The notes: generated by a model from the letters alone, not told the origin. A stretch of 45,731 nt of DNA from Streptomyces sp. PH10-H1 (GCF_030063355.1 NZ_JASISZ010000067.1:1-45731); one strand, 5' to 3'; positions 23,231 through 31,982 are shown, counted from the stretch's first letter. Translations and numbers: made by a program.

Positions 23231-24856
23231 ATGGAGCTCTCCCCTTCCGCGCATGCCGACCCCTTCTGTCGTGATCGGCTCCCGCCCTTCCACCTCTGGC
23301 CCGAACTGCGATTCGATCTACCGGAGTTGCACTACCCCGACCGGCTCAACTGTGCCCAGCGACTGCTCGACGACGCCGTCGAGCGCTGGGGCGCGGACCG
23401 GCTCTGTCTGCTGACTCCCTCCGAGAAGTGGACCTACGGCGAACTGCTGCGCCGCGCCAATCAGGTCGCCCAGGTGCTCACCGAGGACTTCGGCCTCCAC
23501 CCGGGGAACCGCGTGCTGCTGCGCGGACCGAACAACCCGTGGCTCGTCGCCACCTGGTTCGGTGTGCTCAAGGCCGGCGGTGTCGCCGTCACCACCATGC
23601 CGCTGCTGCGTGCCGCCGAGATCACCGAGCTGCACGACATCAGCCGGCCGGCTGTCGCCGTGTGCGACCACCGCTACCTCGACGAGCTCACCTCGGCCGA
23701 TACCCCCGGCCTTGCCGTGCTCGCCTACGGCGGTCCCGAGGAGGGGGACCTGTCGCGGCGCTGTGTGGTCAAGAGCGGCGACTTCTCCACTGTCGCCACC
23801 GCTGCGGACGATGTGGCCCTGATCGCCTTCACCTCCGGCACGACGGGGCGGCCCAAGGCGACCATGCACTTCCACCGGGACGTGCTGGCCAACGCGGACA
23901 CCTTCTCCCGCCACGTCCTCAAGCCCCGGCAGGACGACGTGTTCACCGGCACGCCGCCGCTGGCCTTCACCTTCGGGCTCGGCGGGCTGGTCGTCTTCCC
24001 CCTGCATGTGGGCGCGGCGACCCTGCTCATCGAGCAGGCCACTCCGCAGCGACTGGCCGACCTCGTGGCGGAGCACGGCGTCACCGTGCTCTTCACCGCA
24101 CCCACCGCATACCGGGCGATCATGGCCGCGGGAGCGGTGGACCGACTGGCCGGACTGCGCCGGTGCGTGTCCGCGGGCGAGGCGCTGCCGGCGGCCGTCT
24201 GGGAGGAGTTCCACGCCGCCACCGGACTGCGCATCATCGACGGCATCGGAGCCACCGAGATGCTCCATGTATTCATCTCCGCAGCCGACGAGGACATCCG
24301 CCCCGGTTCCACCGGCATACCTGTTCCCGGCTACCGGGCGGCCGTGGTGGATGAGGAAGGCCGGCCCGTCCCCGACGGGCAGCCCGGTCTCCTCGCCGTC
24401 ACCGGCCCCACGGGCTGCCGGTATCTGTCGGACCCACGCCAGACGACCTATGTCCGGGACGGCTGGAACGTCACCGGTGACACCTATATCCGCGACGCGG
24501 AAGGCTACTTCTGGTACGTGGCCCGCAGCGACGACATGATCGTCTCCTCCGGGTACAACATCGCCGGTCCCGAAGTCGAGAAGGCGCTCGTGGCCCACCC
24601 CCACGTCGCGGAATGCGGCGTCGTCGGCGCACCGGACGAGCAGCGCGGAATGCTGGTCAAGGCGTACGTGGTCCTGCACGCGGGCATCGCGGCCGACGAG
24701 GTGACCGCCAAGGAACTGCAGAACCACGTCAAGCAGGCCATCGCGCCGTACAAGTACCCGCGGGCGATCGAGTTCGTCACTGAACTGCCGCGCACCAGCA
24801 ACGGAAAGCTCCAGCGCGGCGAACTGCGCAAGCTCGCGCGCGGCTCGGCGCGCTAG
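23231..24856 (+). CDS. Aryl-CoA ligase (salicylate/benzoate-CoA ligase-like)
   Basis: This is a 541-residue adenylate-forming enzyme from the ATG at 23231. It activates an aromatic acid with ATP to the acyl-AMP, then the CoA thioester. The phosphate-binding loop FTSGTTGRPKATMH, the ATP-binding GIGATEMLH, the hinge region VARSDDMIVSSGYNIAGPE and the catalytic lysine region RTSNGKLQR are all present. It resembles benzoate- and 2-aminobenzoate-CoA ligases. With the salicylyl-CoA hydroxylase and gentisate dioxygenase downstream, salicylate is the most likely substrate (role of SdgA/SdgB in Streptomyces sp. WA46). Anthranilate is the main alternative. Confidence 0.85.
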   Translation: MELSPSAHADPFCRDRLPPFHLWPELRFDLPELHYPDRLNCAQRLLDDAVERWGADRLCLLTPSEKWTYGELLRRANQVAQVLTEDFGLHPGNRVLLRGPNNPWLVATWFGVLKAGGVAVTTMPLLRAAEITELHDISRPAVAVCDHRYLDELTSADTPGLAVLAYGGPEEGDLSRRCVVKSGDFSTVATAADDVALIAFTSGTTGRPKATMHFHRDVLANADTFSRHVLKPRQDDVFTGTPPLAFTFGLGGLVVFPLHVGAATLLIEQATPQRLADLVAEHGVTVLFTAPTAYRAIMAAGAVDRLAGLRRCVSAGEALPAAVWEEFHAATGLRIIDGIGATEMLHVFISAADEDIRPGSTGIPVPGYRAAVVDEEGRPVPDGQPGLLAVTGPTGCRYLSDPRQTTYVRDGWNVTGDTYIRDAEGYFWYVARSDDMIVSSGYNIAGPEVEKALVAHPHVAECGVVGAPDEQRGMLVKAYVVLHAGIAADEVTAKELQNHVKQAIAPYKYPRAIEFVTELPRTSNGKLQRGELRKLARGSAR

Positions 24857-24908
24857 GGCCTGTCCGAACCACGGCAAGAAACCCACGACAAGAAAGCAGG
24901 GCACCACC

Positions 24909-25391
24909 ATGGACGTTTCCAGCCCGCAGCAGACATCGCCCCCCGCCGCCGGATGCGCGGACGCCGTCGCGCAGAACCTGCCCAGTGTCGTCGTCGAGCG
25001 CCGGGTCGAGTGGCCCGACACCGACGCGGCCGGGCACTACCACCACTCCACCGTGGTGCGCTGGGTCGAGGCGGCCGAGGCCGTCCTGCTGCGGCGCCTG
25101 GGGCTGGCCCATCTCTTCGGCAGCACCCCCCGGGTCCGTTTCGAGGCCGACTACCGGGCGCGGCTGTGGTTCGGGGAGACCGTCCACACCGAACTGCGCG
25201 TCACCAAGGTCGGTACCAGCTCCCTGCATTACGCCTTCACCGTCCGCGGTGAGGGGGAGGGGACCGCCGCCACCGGACGCATGATCATCGCGCATTCGGC
25301 CGCCCGTGCCACCGGGTCCACGCCCTGGCCCGACGACGTGCGTGAGGTCCTCACCAAGGCCGGCCCGCAGGCCCCGGAGTGCTTCGCCTGA
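24909..25391 (+). CDS. Hotdog-fold acyl-CoA thioesterase
   Basis: This 160-residue protein has a 4-hydroxybenzoyl-CoA thioesterase-like fold. The N-terminal motif VEWPDTDAAGHYHH contains the catalytic Asp39 and the family GH. The later strand RVRFEADYRARLWFGETVHT is also typical. It sits 52 bp after the ligase and before the salicylyl-CoA hydroxylase, so I infer that it releases gentisate from gentisyl-CoA. A proofreading role that removes CoA from wrongly activated acids is possible. No RBS stronger than GAAAGCAGGG is seen. Confidence 0.82.
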   Translation: MDVSSPQQTSPPAAGCADAVAQNLPSVVVERRVEWPDTDAAGHYHHSTVVRWVEAAEAVLLRRLGLAHLFGSTPRVRFEADYRARLWFGETVHTELRVTKVGTSSLHYAFTVRGEGEGTAATGRMIIAHSAARATGSTPWPDDVREVLTKAGPQAPECFA

Positions 25392-25431
25392 CCAGCGGGG
25401 CGGGCTCATCCCGACTCGATATATTGTCTTC

Positions 25432-25461
25432 TTGACGGCCGTCTAAAAAACGGCATATCTT
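25432..25461 (+). promoter_or_regulatory. Promoter of the hydroxylase operon with TTGACGGCCG element
   Basis: TTGACG (25432-25437), 18 bp, TATCTT (25456-25461), with GATATATTG just upstream. GACGGCCGTC forms a perfect 10-bp palindrome overlapping the -35. The leader to the GTG at 25488 is about 20 nt and contains AAGGAGG. Confidence 0.6.
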
Positions 25462-25487
25462 GTTCCTGGAACCACAAGGAGGACGCC

Positions 25488-27884
25488 GTGCGCGTAGCAG
25501 TCATCGGAGGCGGGCCCGGCGGGCTGTACTTCGCGGCCCTGGCCAAGCAGCTCTCCCCGCTCTGGGAGGTCACCGTCTGGGAACGCAACGCGCCCGACGA
25601 CACGTTCGGGTTCGGGGTGGTCTTCTCCGACGAGACGCTCGACGGCATCGCGCAGGCCGACCCGGAGATCTTCGATGCCATGTCCGCGGACTTCGCCCGC
25701 TGGAGCGACATCGACGTCCGCTACAAGGACCGGGTCCTCACCTCGGGCGGGCACGGCTTCGCCGCCGTGGGACGCAAGCGGCTGCTCCAGATCCTGCAGG
25801 AACGCTGCGCCACCCTCGACGTGGACGTCCGCTATCGCACCCCGGCCCCACCGGTCGCGGAACTCGCCGCGGAGTACGACCTGGTGGTGGCCTGCGACGG
25901 TGTGCGGTCGGCGACGCGTGACACCTACGCGGAGACCTTCGTACCGGACCTCGACGAGCGGCACAGCCGCTATATGTGGCTCGGCACGGACAAGGTCTTC
26001 GAAGCCTTCACCTTCATCGTCGCCGAACAGGACTTCGGCACCCTGCAGGTCCATGCCTATCCGTTCGACGACACCCGCAGCACCTTCATCGTCGAAATGG
26101 ACGAGGACGCCTGGCGGCGCGCGGGCTTCGAGAAGTTCGCGGCCCGCGACCACCCGCCGGGGACCAGCGACGAGGACAGCATCCGGCTGTGCGAGGAGAT
26201 ACTCGCCGGCCACCTCGACGGGCACCGTCTGCTGCCCAACAACTCCAAGTGGATCCGGTTCACCACCGTGCGCAACCGGACCTGGCGCCACGACAACGTC
26301 GTACTGCTCGGGGACGCCGCCCACACCGCGCACTTCTCCATCGGCTCCGGCACCAAACTCGCCATGGAGGACGCACTCGCCCTGGCGGCCTGTCTCCATG
26401 AACACCCCGGCGTCTCCACCGCGCTCACCGCCTACGAGGCCGAACGCAAGCCGGTGGTGGAATCCACCCAGCGCGCCGCCCAGGCCAGCTTGGAGTGGTT
26501 CGAGAACATCGGCCGGTACACCGGGCAGGACCCGCATCAGTTCGCCTTCAACCTGCTCACCCGCAGCCGCCGTGTCACGTACGACAACCTCCGCGAACGC
26601 GATGAGGAGTTCACCAGCACGGTCGACTCCTGGCATACCACGGCCCACACGGCGATCACCCGGCCCACGGGTACCTCCGTCCCGCCGATGTTCCGTCCCT
26701 TCCAGCTCGGCGGCCTGCACCTGCGCAACCGTGTGGTCGTGCCGCCCACCGCCCTGTACACCGCACGCGACGGCATCCCCGGTGAGTTCGAACTCGTGCA
26801 CCTGAGCACCCAGGCGCTGGGCGGCTCCGGCCTGGTCTTCGCCGGCATGACGGCCGTCAGCCCGCAGGGGAGGGCCACGCCCGGCTGCCCCGGCCTGTAC
26901 TCCGGGGAACAGGAGGCGGCCTGGCGCAGGATCACCGACTTCGTTCACCGGCAGTCGGACACCTGCGTGGGCATCCAGCTCACCCACGCCGGCCGCCGAG
27001 CCGCGACCGGTACCCCCGGGCGGGACGGCAGGTGCGCACCGCTCGGCGACGAGGGCTGGCCCCTGATCGCCGCCTCCCCGCTCGCCTGGGACGCGGCCAG
27101 CACGCTGCCTCGCGAAGCCACCCGCGACGACATGGACCACATCGTCCGCGACTTCGTCAGCGCCGCGGAGCGCGCCGACCGCGCCGGATTCGACGCACTG
27201 GAACTGCAGTACGGCCACGGCCACTTGATGTCCGGCTTCCTGTCCCCGCTGACGAATGTGCGCGCCGACGTCTACGGCGGCTCCCTCGGCAACCGGCTGC
27301 GTTTCCCGCTGGAGGTGCTGCGGGCGGTCCGCGCCGCATGGCCGGCCGGCAAGGCGCTGATCATCCGTATCTCCGCCGCGGACTGGGCCGAGGGCGGTAC
27401 CAGCGAAGCCGACGCGGTCGCCATCGCCCGGGCCCTGGCCGACGCCGGTGCGGACGCCGTGGACATATCCACCGGCGAGGTCGTCGCCCACGAACGCCCC
27501 CGGTACGGCCGCAGCTACCAGACGCCCTACGCCGACCTGGTCCGCAACGCCACCCGTATCCCCACCATCGCCGTCGGCGCCATCTCCACCTATGACGACG
27601 TCAACTCGATCATCCTGGCCGGGCGTGCCGACCTGTGCGCCGTCGGCCGGGCCCAGCTCCACGACCCGCTGTGGACCCTGCACGCCGCGGCGGCCCAGAA
27701 TTACACCGGACCCGCCGCCCCCTGGCCGCCGTCCTGGACAGCAGGCAGCGGAAAGCCCCCCGGCGCCCGCAGCGACCGCATCGCCCCGCGCCTCCAGCTG
27801 CTCCGCGAACCGGCCGCCCCCGTGCACCAGCGTTGGCTTCCGCACTCAGAAGCCGCCGCACCCGCGCCGGCGACCGCCCGCTGA
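25488..27884 (+). CDS. Bifunctional salicylyl-CoA 5-hydroxylase/oxidoreductase
   Basis: This 798-residue two-domain flavoprotein starts at a GTG behind AAGGAGG. Residues 1 to about 395 are a class A FAD monooxygenase (GGGPGG at 7-12, GDAAHTAHFSIGSG near 274-287). Residues about 401-760 are an old-yellow-enzyme domain (FRPFQLGGLHLRNRVVVPP, THAGRR, LSPLTNVRADVYGGS). This architecture is known from 2-aminobenzoyl-CoA monooxygenase/reductase of Azoarcus and salicylyl-CoA 5-hydroxylase (SdgC) of Streptomyces. With gentisate dioxygenase in the same operon, 5-hydroxylation of salicylyl-CoA to gentisyl-CoA is favoured. The role of the reductase half on a salicylate substrate is unclear. The C-terminal 40 residues are Pro/Ala-rich. 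Confidence 0.87.
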   Translation: MRVAVIGGGPGGLYFAALAKQLSPLWEVTVWERNAPDDTFGFGVVFSDETLDGIAQADPEIFDAMSADFARWSDIDVRYKDRVLTSGGHGFAAVGRKRLLQILQERCATLDVDVRYRTPAPPVAELAAEYDLVVACDGVRSATRDTYAETFVPDLDERHSRYMWLGTDKVFEAFTFIVAEQDFGTLQVHAYPFDDTRSTFIVEMDEDAWRRAGFEKFAARDHPPGTSDEDSIRLCEEILAGHLDGHRLLPNNSKWIRFTTVRNRTWRHDNVVLLGDAAHTAHFSIGSGTKLAMEDALALAACLHEHPGVSTALTAYEAERKPVVESTQRAAQASLEWFENIGRYTGQDPHQFAFNLLTRSRRVTYDNLRERDEEFTSTVDSWHTTAHTAITRPTGTSVPPMFRPFQLGGLHLRNRVVVPPTALYTARDGIPGEFELVHLSTQALGGSGLVFAGMTAVSPQGRATPGCPGLYSGEQEAAWRRITDFVHRQSDTCVGIQLTHAGRRAATGTPGRDGRCAPLGDEGWPLIAASPLAWDAASTLPREATRDDMDHIVRDFVSAAERADRAGFDALELQYGHGHLMSGFLSPLTNVRADVYGGSLGNRLRFPLEVLRAVRAAWPAGKALIIRISAADWAEGGTSEADAVAIARALADAGADAVDISTGEVVAHERPRYGRSYQTPYADLVRNATRIPTIAVGAISTYDDVNSIILAGRADLCAVGRAQLHDPLWTLHAAAAQNYTGPAAPWPPSWTAGSGKPPGARSDRIAPRLQLLREPAAPVHQRWLPHSEAAAPAPATAR

Positions 27885-27897
27885 CCTGGAGGATCCA

Positions 27898-28935
27898 ATG
27901 GACACCCTGCCCCGCTTCACCGCCGCCGCCGTCCAGGCTTCACCCGTCTATCTGGACGCCGCGGCCACCGTCGACAAGGCCGTGGCCCTCATCCACGAAG
28001 CGGCGGCCAACGGCGCTTCGCTGATCGTCTTCCCCGAGGTGTTCGTCCCCGGCTACCCCTACTGGAACTGGACGATGAACCCCGTTCAGGGGTCTCCGTG
28101 GTTCGAGCGTCTCTACCTCTCCTCCATCGACGTTCCCGGACCACACGTGGACGCTCTGTGCGCCGCGGCCCGACGGTACGGAGTCGTCGTGGTCATCGGC
28201 GTCAACGAGCGCGGCCCGCACAGCCTCGGCGTTCTCCACAACACGCTGCTGACCATCGGACCGGACGGGGAACTGCTCGGCGTGCACCGCAAGTTGGTGC
28301 CGACCTGGGCCGAGAAGCTCACCTGGACCGGCGGTGACGGCAGCTCCCTGCGGGTGCACCGGACTCCCGTGGGCCCGCTCGGTGTGCTGGCCTGTGGTGA
28401 GAACACCAACACACTGGCCCGCTTCACGCTCCTGGCCCAGGGCGAACTGGTGCACGCCGCCAGCTACATCGCGCTGCCGGTGGCCCCGGAGGACTACGAC
28501 ATGGCGGACGCCATCGCGGTCCGTACCGCCGCGCACAGCTTCGAGGGCAAGGTCTTCTCCGTCGTGGCCTGCTCCACCATCTCCCCGGAGATCGTGGACA
28601 CCATCGCCGGCGACGATCAGGAGGTACGCCGGATGCTCGCCCGTCCGCGCAGCGCGCTGTCCGGAATCTTCGGCCCCGACGGGCGTCCGGTCACCAAACC
28701 GCTGATCGACGACGACGGCATCGTCTACGCCGAGATCGACCTCGCCAAGTGCATCCAGCCCAAGCAGATGCACGACATCGTCGGCCACTACAACCGCTTC
28801 GACATCTTCCAGCTCCACGTCGACAACCGCCCGCGCCCCCCGGTGACCTTCTCGGCAGACCCCGCGCTCCGCGATGCGGCACCCGCCGTCGCCCACCCCG
28901 CGACGGAAACCACCACCCCGCAGGAGGAAGCATGA
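27898..28935 (+). CDS. Nitrilase (carbon-nitrogen hydrolase)
   Basis: This 345-residue enzyme starts at the ATG at 27898, behind TGGAGGA, 13 bp after the hydroxylase. The catalytic triad is visible: Glu47 (FPEVFVPGYPYW), Lys132 (HRKLVPTWAEK) and Cys166 (LACGENTN). The CGEN sequence and the RKLVPT block are typical of true nitrilases rather than amidases. It converts a nitrile to a carboxylic acid and ammonia. Its stop overlaps the dioxygenase start (ATGA), so translation is coupled. I infer that it feeds an aryl nitrile such as 2-hydroxybenzonitrile into the pathway. An aliphatic nitrile or cyanide is not excluded. Confidence 0.88.
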   Translation: MDTLPRFTAAAVQASPVYLDAAATVDKAVALIHEAAANGASLIVFPEVFVPGYPYWNWTMNPVQGSPWFERLYLSSIDVPGPHVDALCAAARRYGVVVVIGVNERGPHSLGVLHNTLLTIGPDGELLGVHRKLVPTWAEKLTWTGGDGSSLRVHRTPVGPLGVLACGENTNTLARFTLLAQGELVHAASYIALPVAPEDYDMADAIAVRTAAHSFEGKVFSVVACSTISPEIVDTIAGDDQEVRRMLARPRSALSGIFGPDGRPVTKPLIDDDGIVYAEIDLAKCIQPKQMHDIVGHYNRFDIFQLHVDNRPRPPVTFSADPALRDAAPAVAHPATETTTPQEEA

Positions 28936-30044
28936 CCACCGAGCACGACGACACCATGCTTGGCCGGGCGCGCGTTTCCGACACCCCCGAACTCACCGCC
29001 TACTACCGCGAACTCGCCGAACTCCGGTCGGGCGCGCTGTGGACCGTCGCCAACGACATCGAGCCCTGGTATCCGCAGCCGAAGTCCGTGCCGGTCCTGT
29101 GGCGCTACGACGAACTCAGGCCCCTGGTCCACAAGGCACTCGACCTGGTCAAGGCCGACGACGCCGGCCGGCGCGTCGTCATGCTCGTCAATCCCGGCCG
29201 CAAGGACGTCAGCGCGGCCGTCGGACTCCTCTACACCGGCCTGCAGATCATGGGCCCCGGCGAAGCCATGACCGCCCACCGTCACCAGGCCGCCGCCCTG
29301 CGCTTCGTCCATGAGGGCACCGGCGCCTGGACCGTCGTGGACGGACAGAAGCTCAAGGTGGGACCCCGCGACTTCGCCATCACCCCCAACGGCACCTGGC
29401 ACGAACACGGTAACGACAGCGACGAAGCCCCTGTCATCTGGCAGGACGGCCTCGACATCCCGCTGGTCAACGCCCTGGACGCGGGCTTCTACGAGGTCCA
29501 CCCCGACCTGTACCAGACACCCGGAGACGTCATCAATTCCTCCGTCCTCACGTACGGTGGCAACCTGCTGCCCTACGGCATGGAGAAGTGGACCAGGCCG
29601 TACTCACCGCTGCTCGCCTACCCGTGGGAACCGACCTACGAGGCCCTGCGCAACCTCGCCAAGGCCTCCGGGGGATCCCCGTACGACGGAGTGATCGCGG
29701 AGTACACCAACCCGGTCAGCGGCGGCTCCGTCATGCCCACCATGGGTGCCCATATGCAGCTGCTGCGCCCCGGCCAGAGCACCCTGGCCCACCGGCACAC
29801 CGGCTCTGTCGTCTACACGGCGGCGAAGGGTCGGGGCGTCTCCGTGATCGCCGGACAGCGCCTGGAATGGAAGCAGGGCGACATCTTCTGCGTCCCGTCC
29901 TGGGCCTGGCACGAGCACATCAACCTCGACCAGTCCGCGGACGCCTGCCTGTTCTCCTTCAACGACTTCCCCGTCATGCGCTCACTCGGCTTCTACCGCG
30001 AAGAGGCCTACACCGACAACGGCGGGCACCAGCCCACCGTCTGA
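28932..30044 (+). CDS. Gentisate 1,2-dioxygenase
   Basis: This 370-residue bicupin ring-cleaving Fe(II) dioxygenase starts at the ATG at 28932, behind AGGAGGAA and overlapping the nitrilase stop by 4 bp. It converts gentisate and O2 to maleylpyruvate. The N-terminal cupin has the metal ligands in AHRHQAAALRFVHEG (His116, His118) and TWHEHG (His157). The C-terminal cupin has LAHRHTGSVVY and WAWHEH. The family phrase LWRYDELRPLV and the length are typical. It is the pathway's diagnostic enzyme and the reason the upstream CoA enzymes are assigned to salicylate. Confidence 0.92.
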   Translation: MTTEHDDTMLGRARVSDTPELTAYYRELAELRSGALWTVANDIEPWYPQPKSVPVLWRYDELRPLVHKALDLVKADDAGRRVVMLVNPGRKDVSAAVGLLYTGLQIMGPGEAMTAHRHQAAALRFVHEGTGAWTVVDGQKLKVGPRDFAITPNGTWHEHGNDSDEAPVIWQDGLDIPLVNALDAGFYEVHPDLYQTPGDVINSSVLTYGGNLLPYGMEKWTRPYSPLLAYPWEPTYEALRNLAKASGGSPYDGVIAEYTNPVSGGSVMPTMGAHMQLLRPGQSTLAHRHTGSVVYTAAKGRGVSVIAGQRLEWKQGDIFCVPSWAWHEHINLDQSADACLFSFNDFPVMRSLGFYREEAYTDNGGHQPTV

Positions 30045-30142
30045 GCCGCGCTCCCTCCGCAACCGCCGGCCCTGACACCGGTGGCGGAACGGCAGCGCCG
30101 CCGGGGACCTTCCTGTCGCGCCGACACCGTCCCCGGCACGGT

Positions 30143-30173
30143 CGGCGGTGCCCTCCTGACGAGGGCACCGCCG
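30143..30173 (+). terminator. Strong hairpin between gentisate dioxygenase and FAH genes
   Basis: CGGCGGTGCCCTC (30143-30155) and GAGGGCACCGCCG (30161-30173) are perfect 13-bp arms with a 5-base loop. It lies in the middle of the catabolic cluster, 99 bp after the dioxygenase stop and 59 bp before the FAH start. It may be a partial terminator or an mRNA-processing/stability element that sets unequal expression of the two halves. Confidence 0.7.
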
Positions 30174-30231
30174 GCCCACCCCCTGGCCTCATGGATCCCC
30201 TTCCCTCACAGCCCACCGCAAGGAGCACCCG

Positions 30232-31140
30232 ATGCGACTGATCACCTTCACCCTGGACGACTCGACCAACCGGCTGGGCGCCCAGGTCGACGACGACCGG
30301 GTGGTCGATCTCGCCGTTCTGGCCGGCCACGCGAACGTCCGACTGCCCCCGGACCTGCTGACGTTCATCCAGGCCGGTGCCGCCGCCCACGACACCGTGC
30401 GGCGCCTGCTGGCCGGCGACGCCGCCACCTGGCCGGCCGAAGCCGTCCACCGGATCGGCGATATCTCGCTCCGCGCACCGCTGCGCCCCGGCAAGGTCGT
30501 CGGTGTCGGTCTGAACTACGTCGAACATGTCGCGGAGTCCAGCCGCAGCCTGGACACCGACAAGGAACTCCCCAGCCGTCCGGTTCTGTTCGGCAAGCCC
30601 GCCACCGCGGTCACCGGCCCCGGGCAGCCGATCCTGCACAACGCGAACCTGACGACACAGCTGGACTGGGAGTGCGAACTGGCTGTCGTGATCGGCCGTA
30701 CCGCCTTCCGGGTTCCGGAGGAGGACGCCTGGGACCACATCTTCGGCTACAGCATCATCAACGACATCAGCGCCCGCGATCAGCGCCGCTCCGGCCAGTG
30801 GTTCTTCTCCAAGGGGCAGGACTCCTACGCCCCGTTCGGCCCGGCAGTGGTCACCGCGGGCGATGTGCGCGACCCGATGGCACTGGATCTGTCGCTCCGG
30901 GTCAACGGCGTGATCAAGCAGAAGTCGAACACCCGGCACATGCTCTTCCCGATCGCCCGGCTCATCGCCGACATCACTTCGGGCATGACCCTGGAGCCCG
31001 GCGACGTCATCGCCACCGGCTCCCCCTCGGGTGTCGGCGCCGGTATGGTCCCCCCGGAGTTCCTCCAGCCCGGAGACCTGGTCGAGGCCACGATCGAGGG
31101 CATCGGCACCCTGGCCAACCCGGTGGTCGACGCCCGCTGA
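30232..31140 (+). CDS. FAH-family acylpyruvate hydrolase (maleylpyruvate or fumarylpyruvate hydrolase)
   Basis: This 302-residue protein starts at an ATG behind AAGGAG. The fumarylacetoacetate hydrolase domain includes the substrate-loop phrase VGLNYVEHVAES and the metal ligands Glu147 and Glu149 (DWECEL) and Asp178 (INDISARD). It also has IARLIADITSGMTLEPGDVI ... TGSPSGVG. In gentisate pathways this family cleaves fumarylpyruvate or maleylpyruvate to pyruvate plus fumarate or maleate. No maleylpyruvate isomerase is nearby, while a maleate isomerase follows 47 bp downstream. I therefore infer direct maleylpyruvate hydrolysis. Confidence 0.87.
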   Translation: MRLITFTLDDSTNRLGAQVDDDRVVDLAVLAGHANVRLPPDLLTFIQAGAAAHDTVRRLLAGDAATWPAEAVHRIGDISLRAPLRPGKVVGVGLNYVEHVAESSRSLDTDKELPSRPVLFGKPATAVTGPGQPILHNANLTTQLDWECELAVVIGRTAFRVPEEDAWDHIFGYSIINDISARDQRRSGQWFFSKGQDSYAPFGPAVVTAGDVRDPMALDLSLRVNGVIKQKSNTRHMLFPIARLIADITSGMTLEPGDVIATGSPSGVGAGMVPPEFLQPGDLVEATIEGIGTLANPVVDAR

Positions 31141-31187
31141 CCGATCACCACCGCCCGCATCACCGTCCAGCAGAGGAGTGCCCTCCC

Positions 31188-31982
31188 GTGTCCCACCGCA
31201 CCTACCGGATCGGCCAGATCGTGCCGAGCTCGAACGTCACCATGGAGACCGAAGTGCCGGCCATCCTGCGCGCACGGGAGACCGTCGCGCCCGAACGCTT
31301 CACCTTCCACTCCAGCAGGATGCGCATGACCCACGTCACGCCCGAACAGCTCCGGGCCATGGACGCCGACTCCGACCGGTGCGCCGTGGAGCTGTCCGAC
31401 GCCCATGTGGACGTGCTCGGGTACGCCTGTCTGGTGGCCATCATGAGCATGGGCCTGGGCTATCACCGCACGTCCGAGGAGCGTCTGCACACCCGCACCG
31501 CGGAGAACGGGGCCTCCGCGCCCGTCGTCACCAGTGCCGGGGCCCTGGTCAACGGACTGCACACCCTCGGCTCCAAGAAGATCGCCCTGGTCGCTCCGTA
31601 CATGCGCCCGCTCACCCGGACCGTGGTGGAGTACCTCACCCACGAGGGCTTCGAGGTGCTCGACTACGAGGCGCTGGAAATCCCCAACAACCTCGATGTC
31701 GCCGCGCACGACCCGGGCCTGCTGCCGGACATCGCCCGCGCCCTGGACTACGAGGAGGCCGACGCCGTCGTGCTCTCCGCCTGTGTGCAGATGCCCTCCC
31801 TGGGCGCCATCGAGGAGGCCGAACAGCTCCTGGGCAAGCCCGTCGTGTCCGCCGCGGTCTGCACCGCCCACCAGATGCTGCGTGCTCTCGACCTCCCGGC
31901 CGTGGCCCCGGGAGCCGGTCATCTGCTGTCCGGCGCGTACGCCGACGCGCCCCTGGTCCAGCAGGCGGCGACCGCGAGGTGA
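31188..31982 (+). CDS. Maleate cis-trans isomerase (Asp/Glu racemase superfamily)
   Basis: This 264-residue protein starts at a GTG behind GAGGAG. Maleate isomerases convert maleate to fumarate using two cysteines. Here Cys81 (VLGYACLVAIMSMG) and Cys199 (VVLSACVQMPS) occupy the expected places, and the N-terminal RIGQIVPSSNVTMETE and the VAPY segment are typical of the family. Arylmalonate decarboxylase-like relatives share the fold but usually have a single active Cys. Its position directly after the FAH-family hydrolase suggests that maleate is the pathway intermediate and fumarate the product sent to the TCA cycle. Confidence 0.87.
   Translation: MSHRTYRIGQIVPSSNVTMETEVPAILRARETVAPERFTFHSSRMRMTHVTPEQLRAMDADSDRCAVELSDAHVDVLGYACLVAIMSMGLGYHRTSEERLHTRTAENGASAPVVTSAGALVNGLHTLGSKKIALVAPYMRPLTRTVVEYLTHEGFEVLDYEALEIPNNLDVAAHDPGLLPDIARALDYEEADAVVLSACVQMPSLGAIEEAEQLLGKPVVSAAVCTAHQMLRALDLPAVAPGAGHLLSGAYADAPLVQQAATAR

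Noticed and set aside
25443..27845. An 800-codon open frame antisense to the salicylyl-CoA hydroxylase
   Set aside because: It mirrors the sense gene's codon positions, is Gly/Val-rich without motifs, and the sense strand has complete FAD and OYE motifs.
23231..27884. Assignment of the ligase and hydroxylase to anthranilate (2-aminobenzoyl-CoA) degradation
   Set aside because: The enzyme families fit, but the gentisate dioxygenase, acylpyruvate hydrolase and maleate isomerase downstream make the salicylate-gentisate route much more coherent. It is kept only as an alternative.
28749..28931. Earlier start for gentisate dioxygenase
   Set aside because: It would overlap the nitrilase C-terminus. 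The ATG at 28932 has AGGAGGAA upstream and begins the family sequence.
30081..31187. N-terminal extension of the maleate isomerase frame back to 30081
   Set aside because: The extension overlaps the FAH gene in another frame and is Arg/Pro-rich. The GTG at 31188 has a ribosome binding site and begins the conserved domain.
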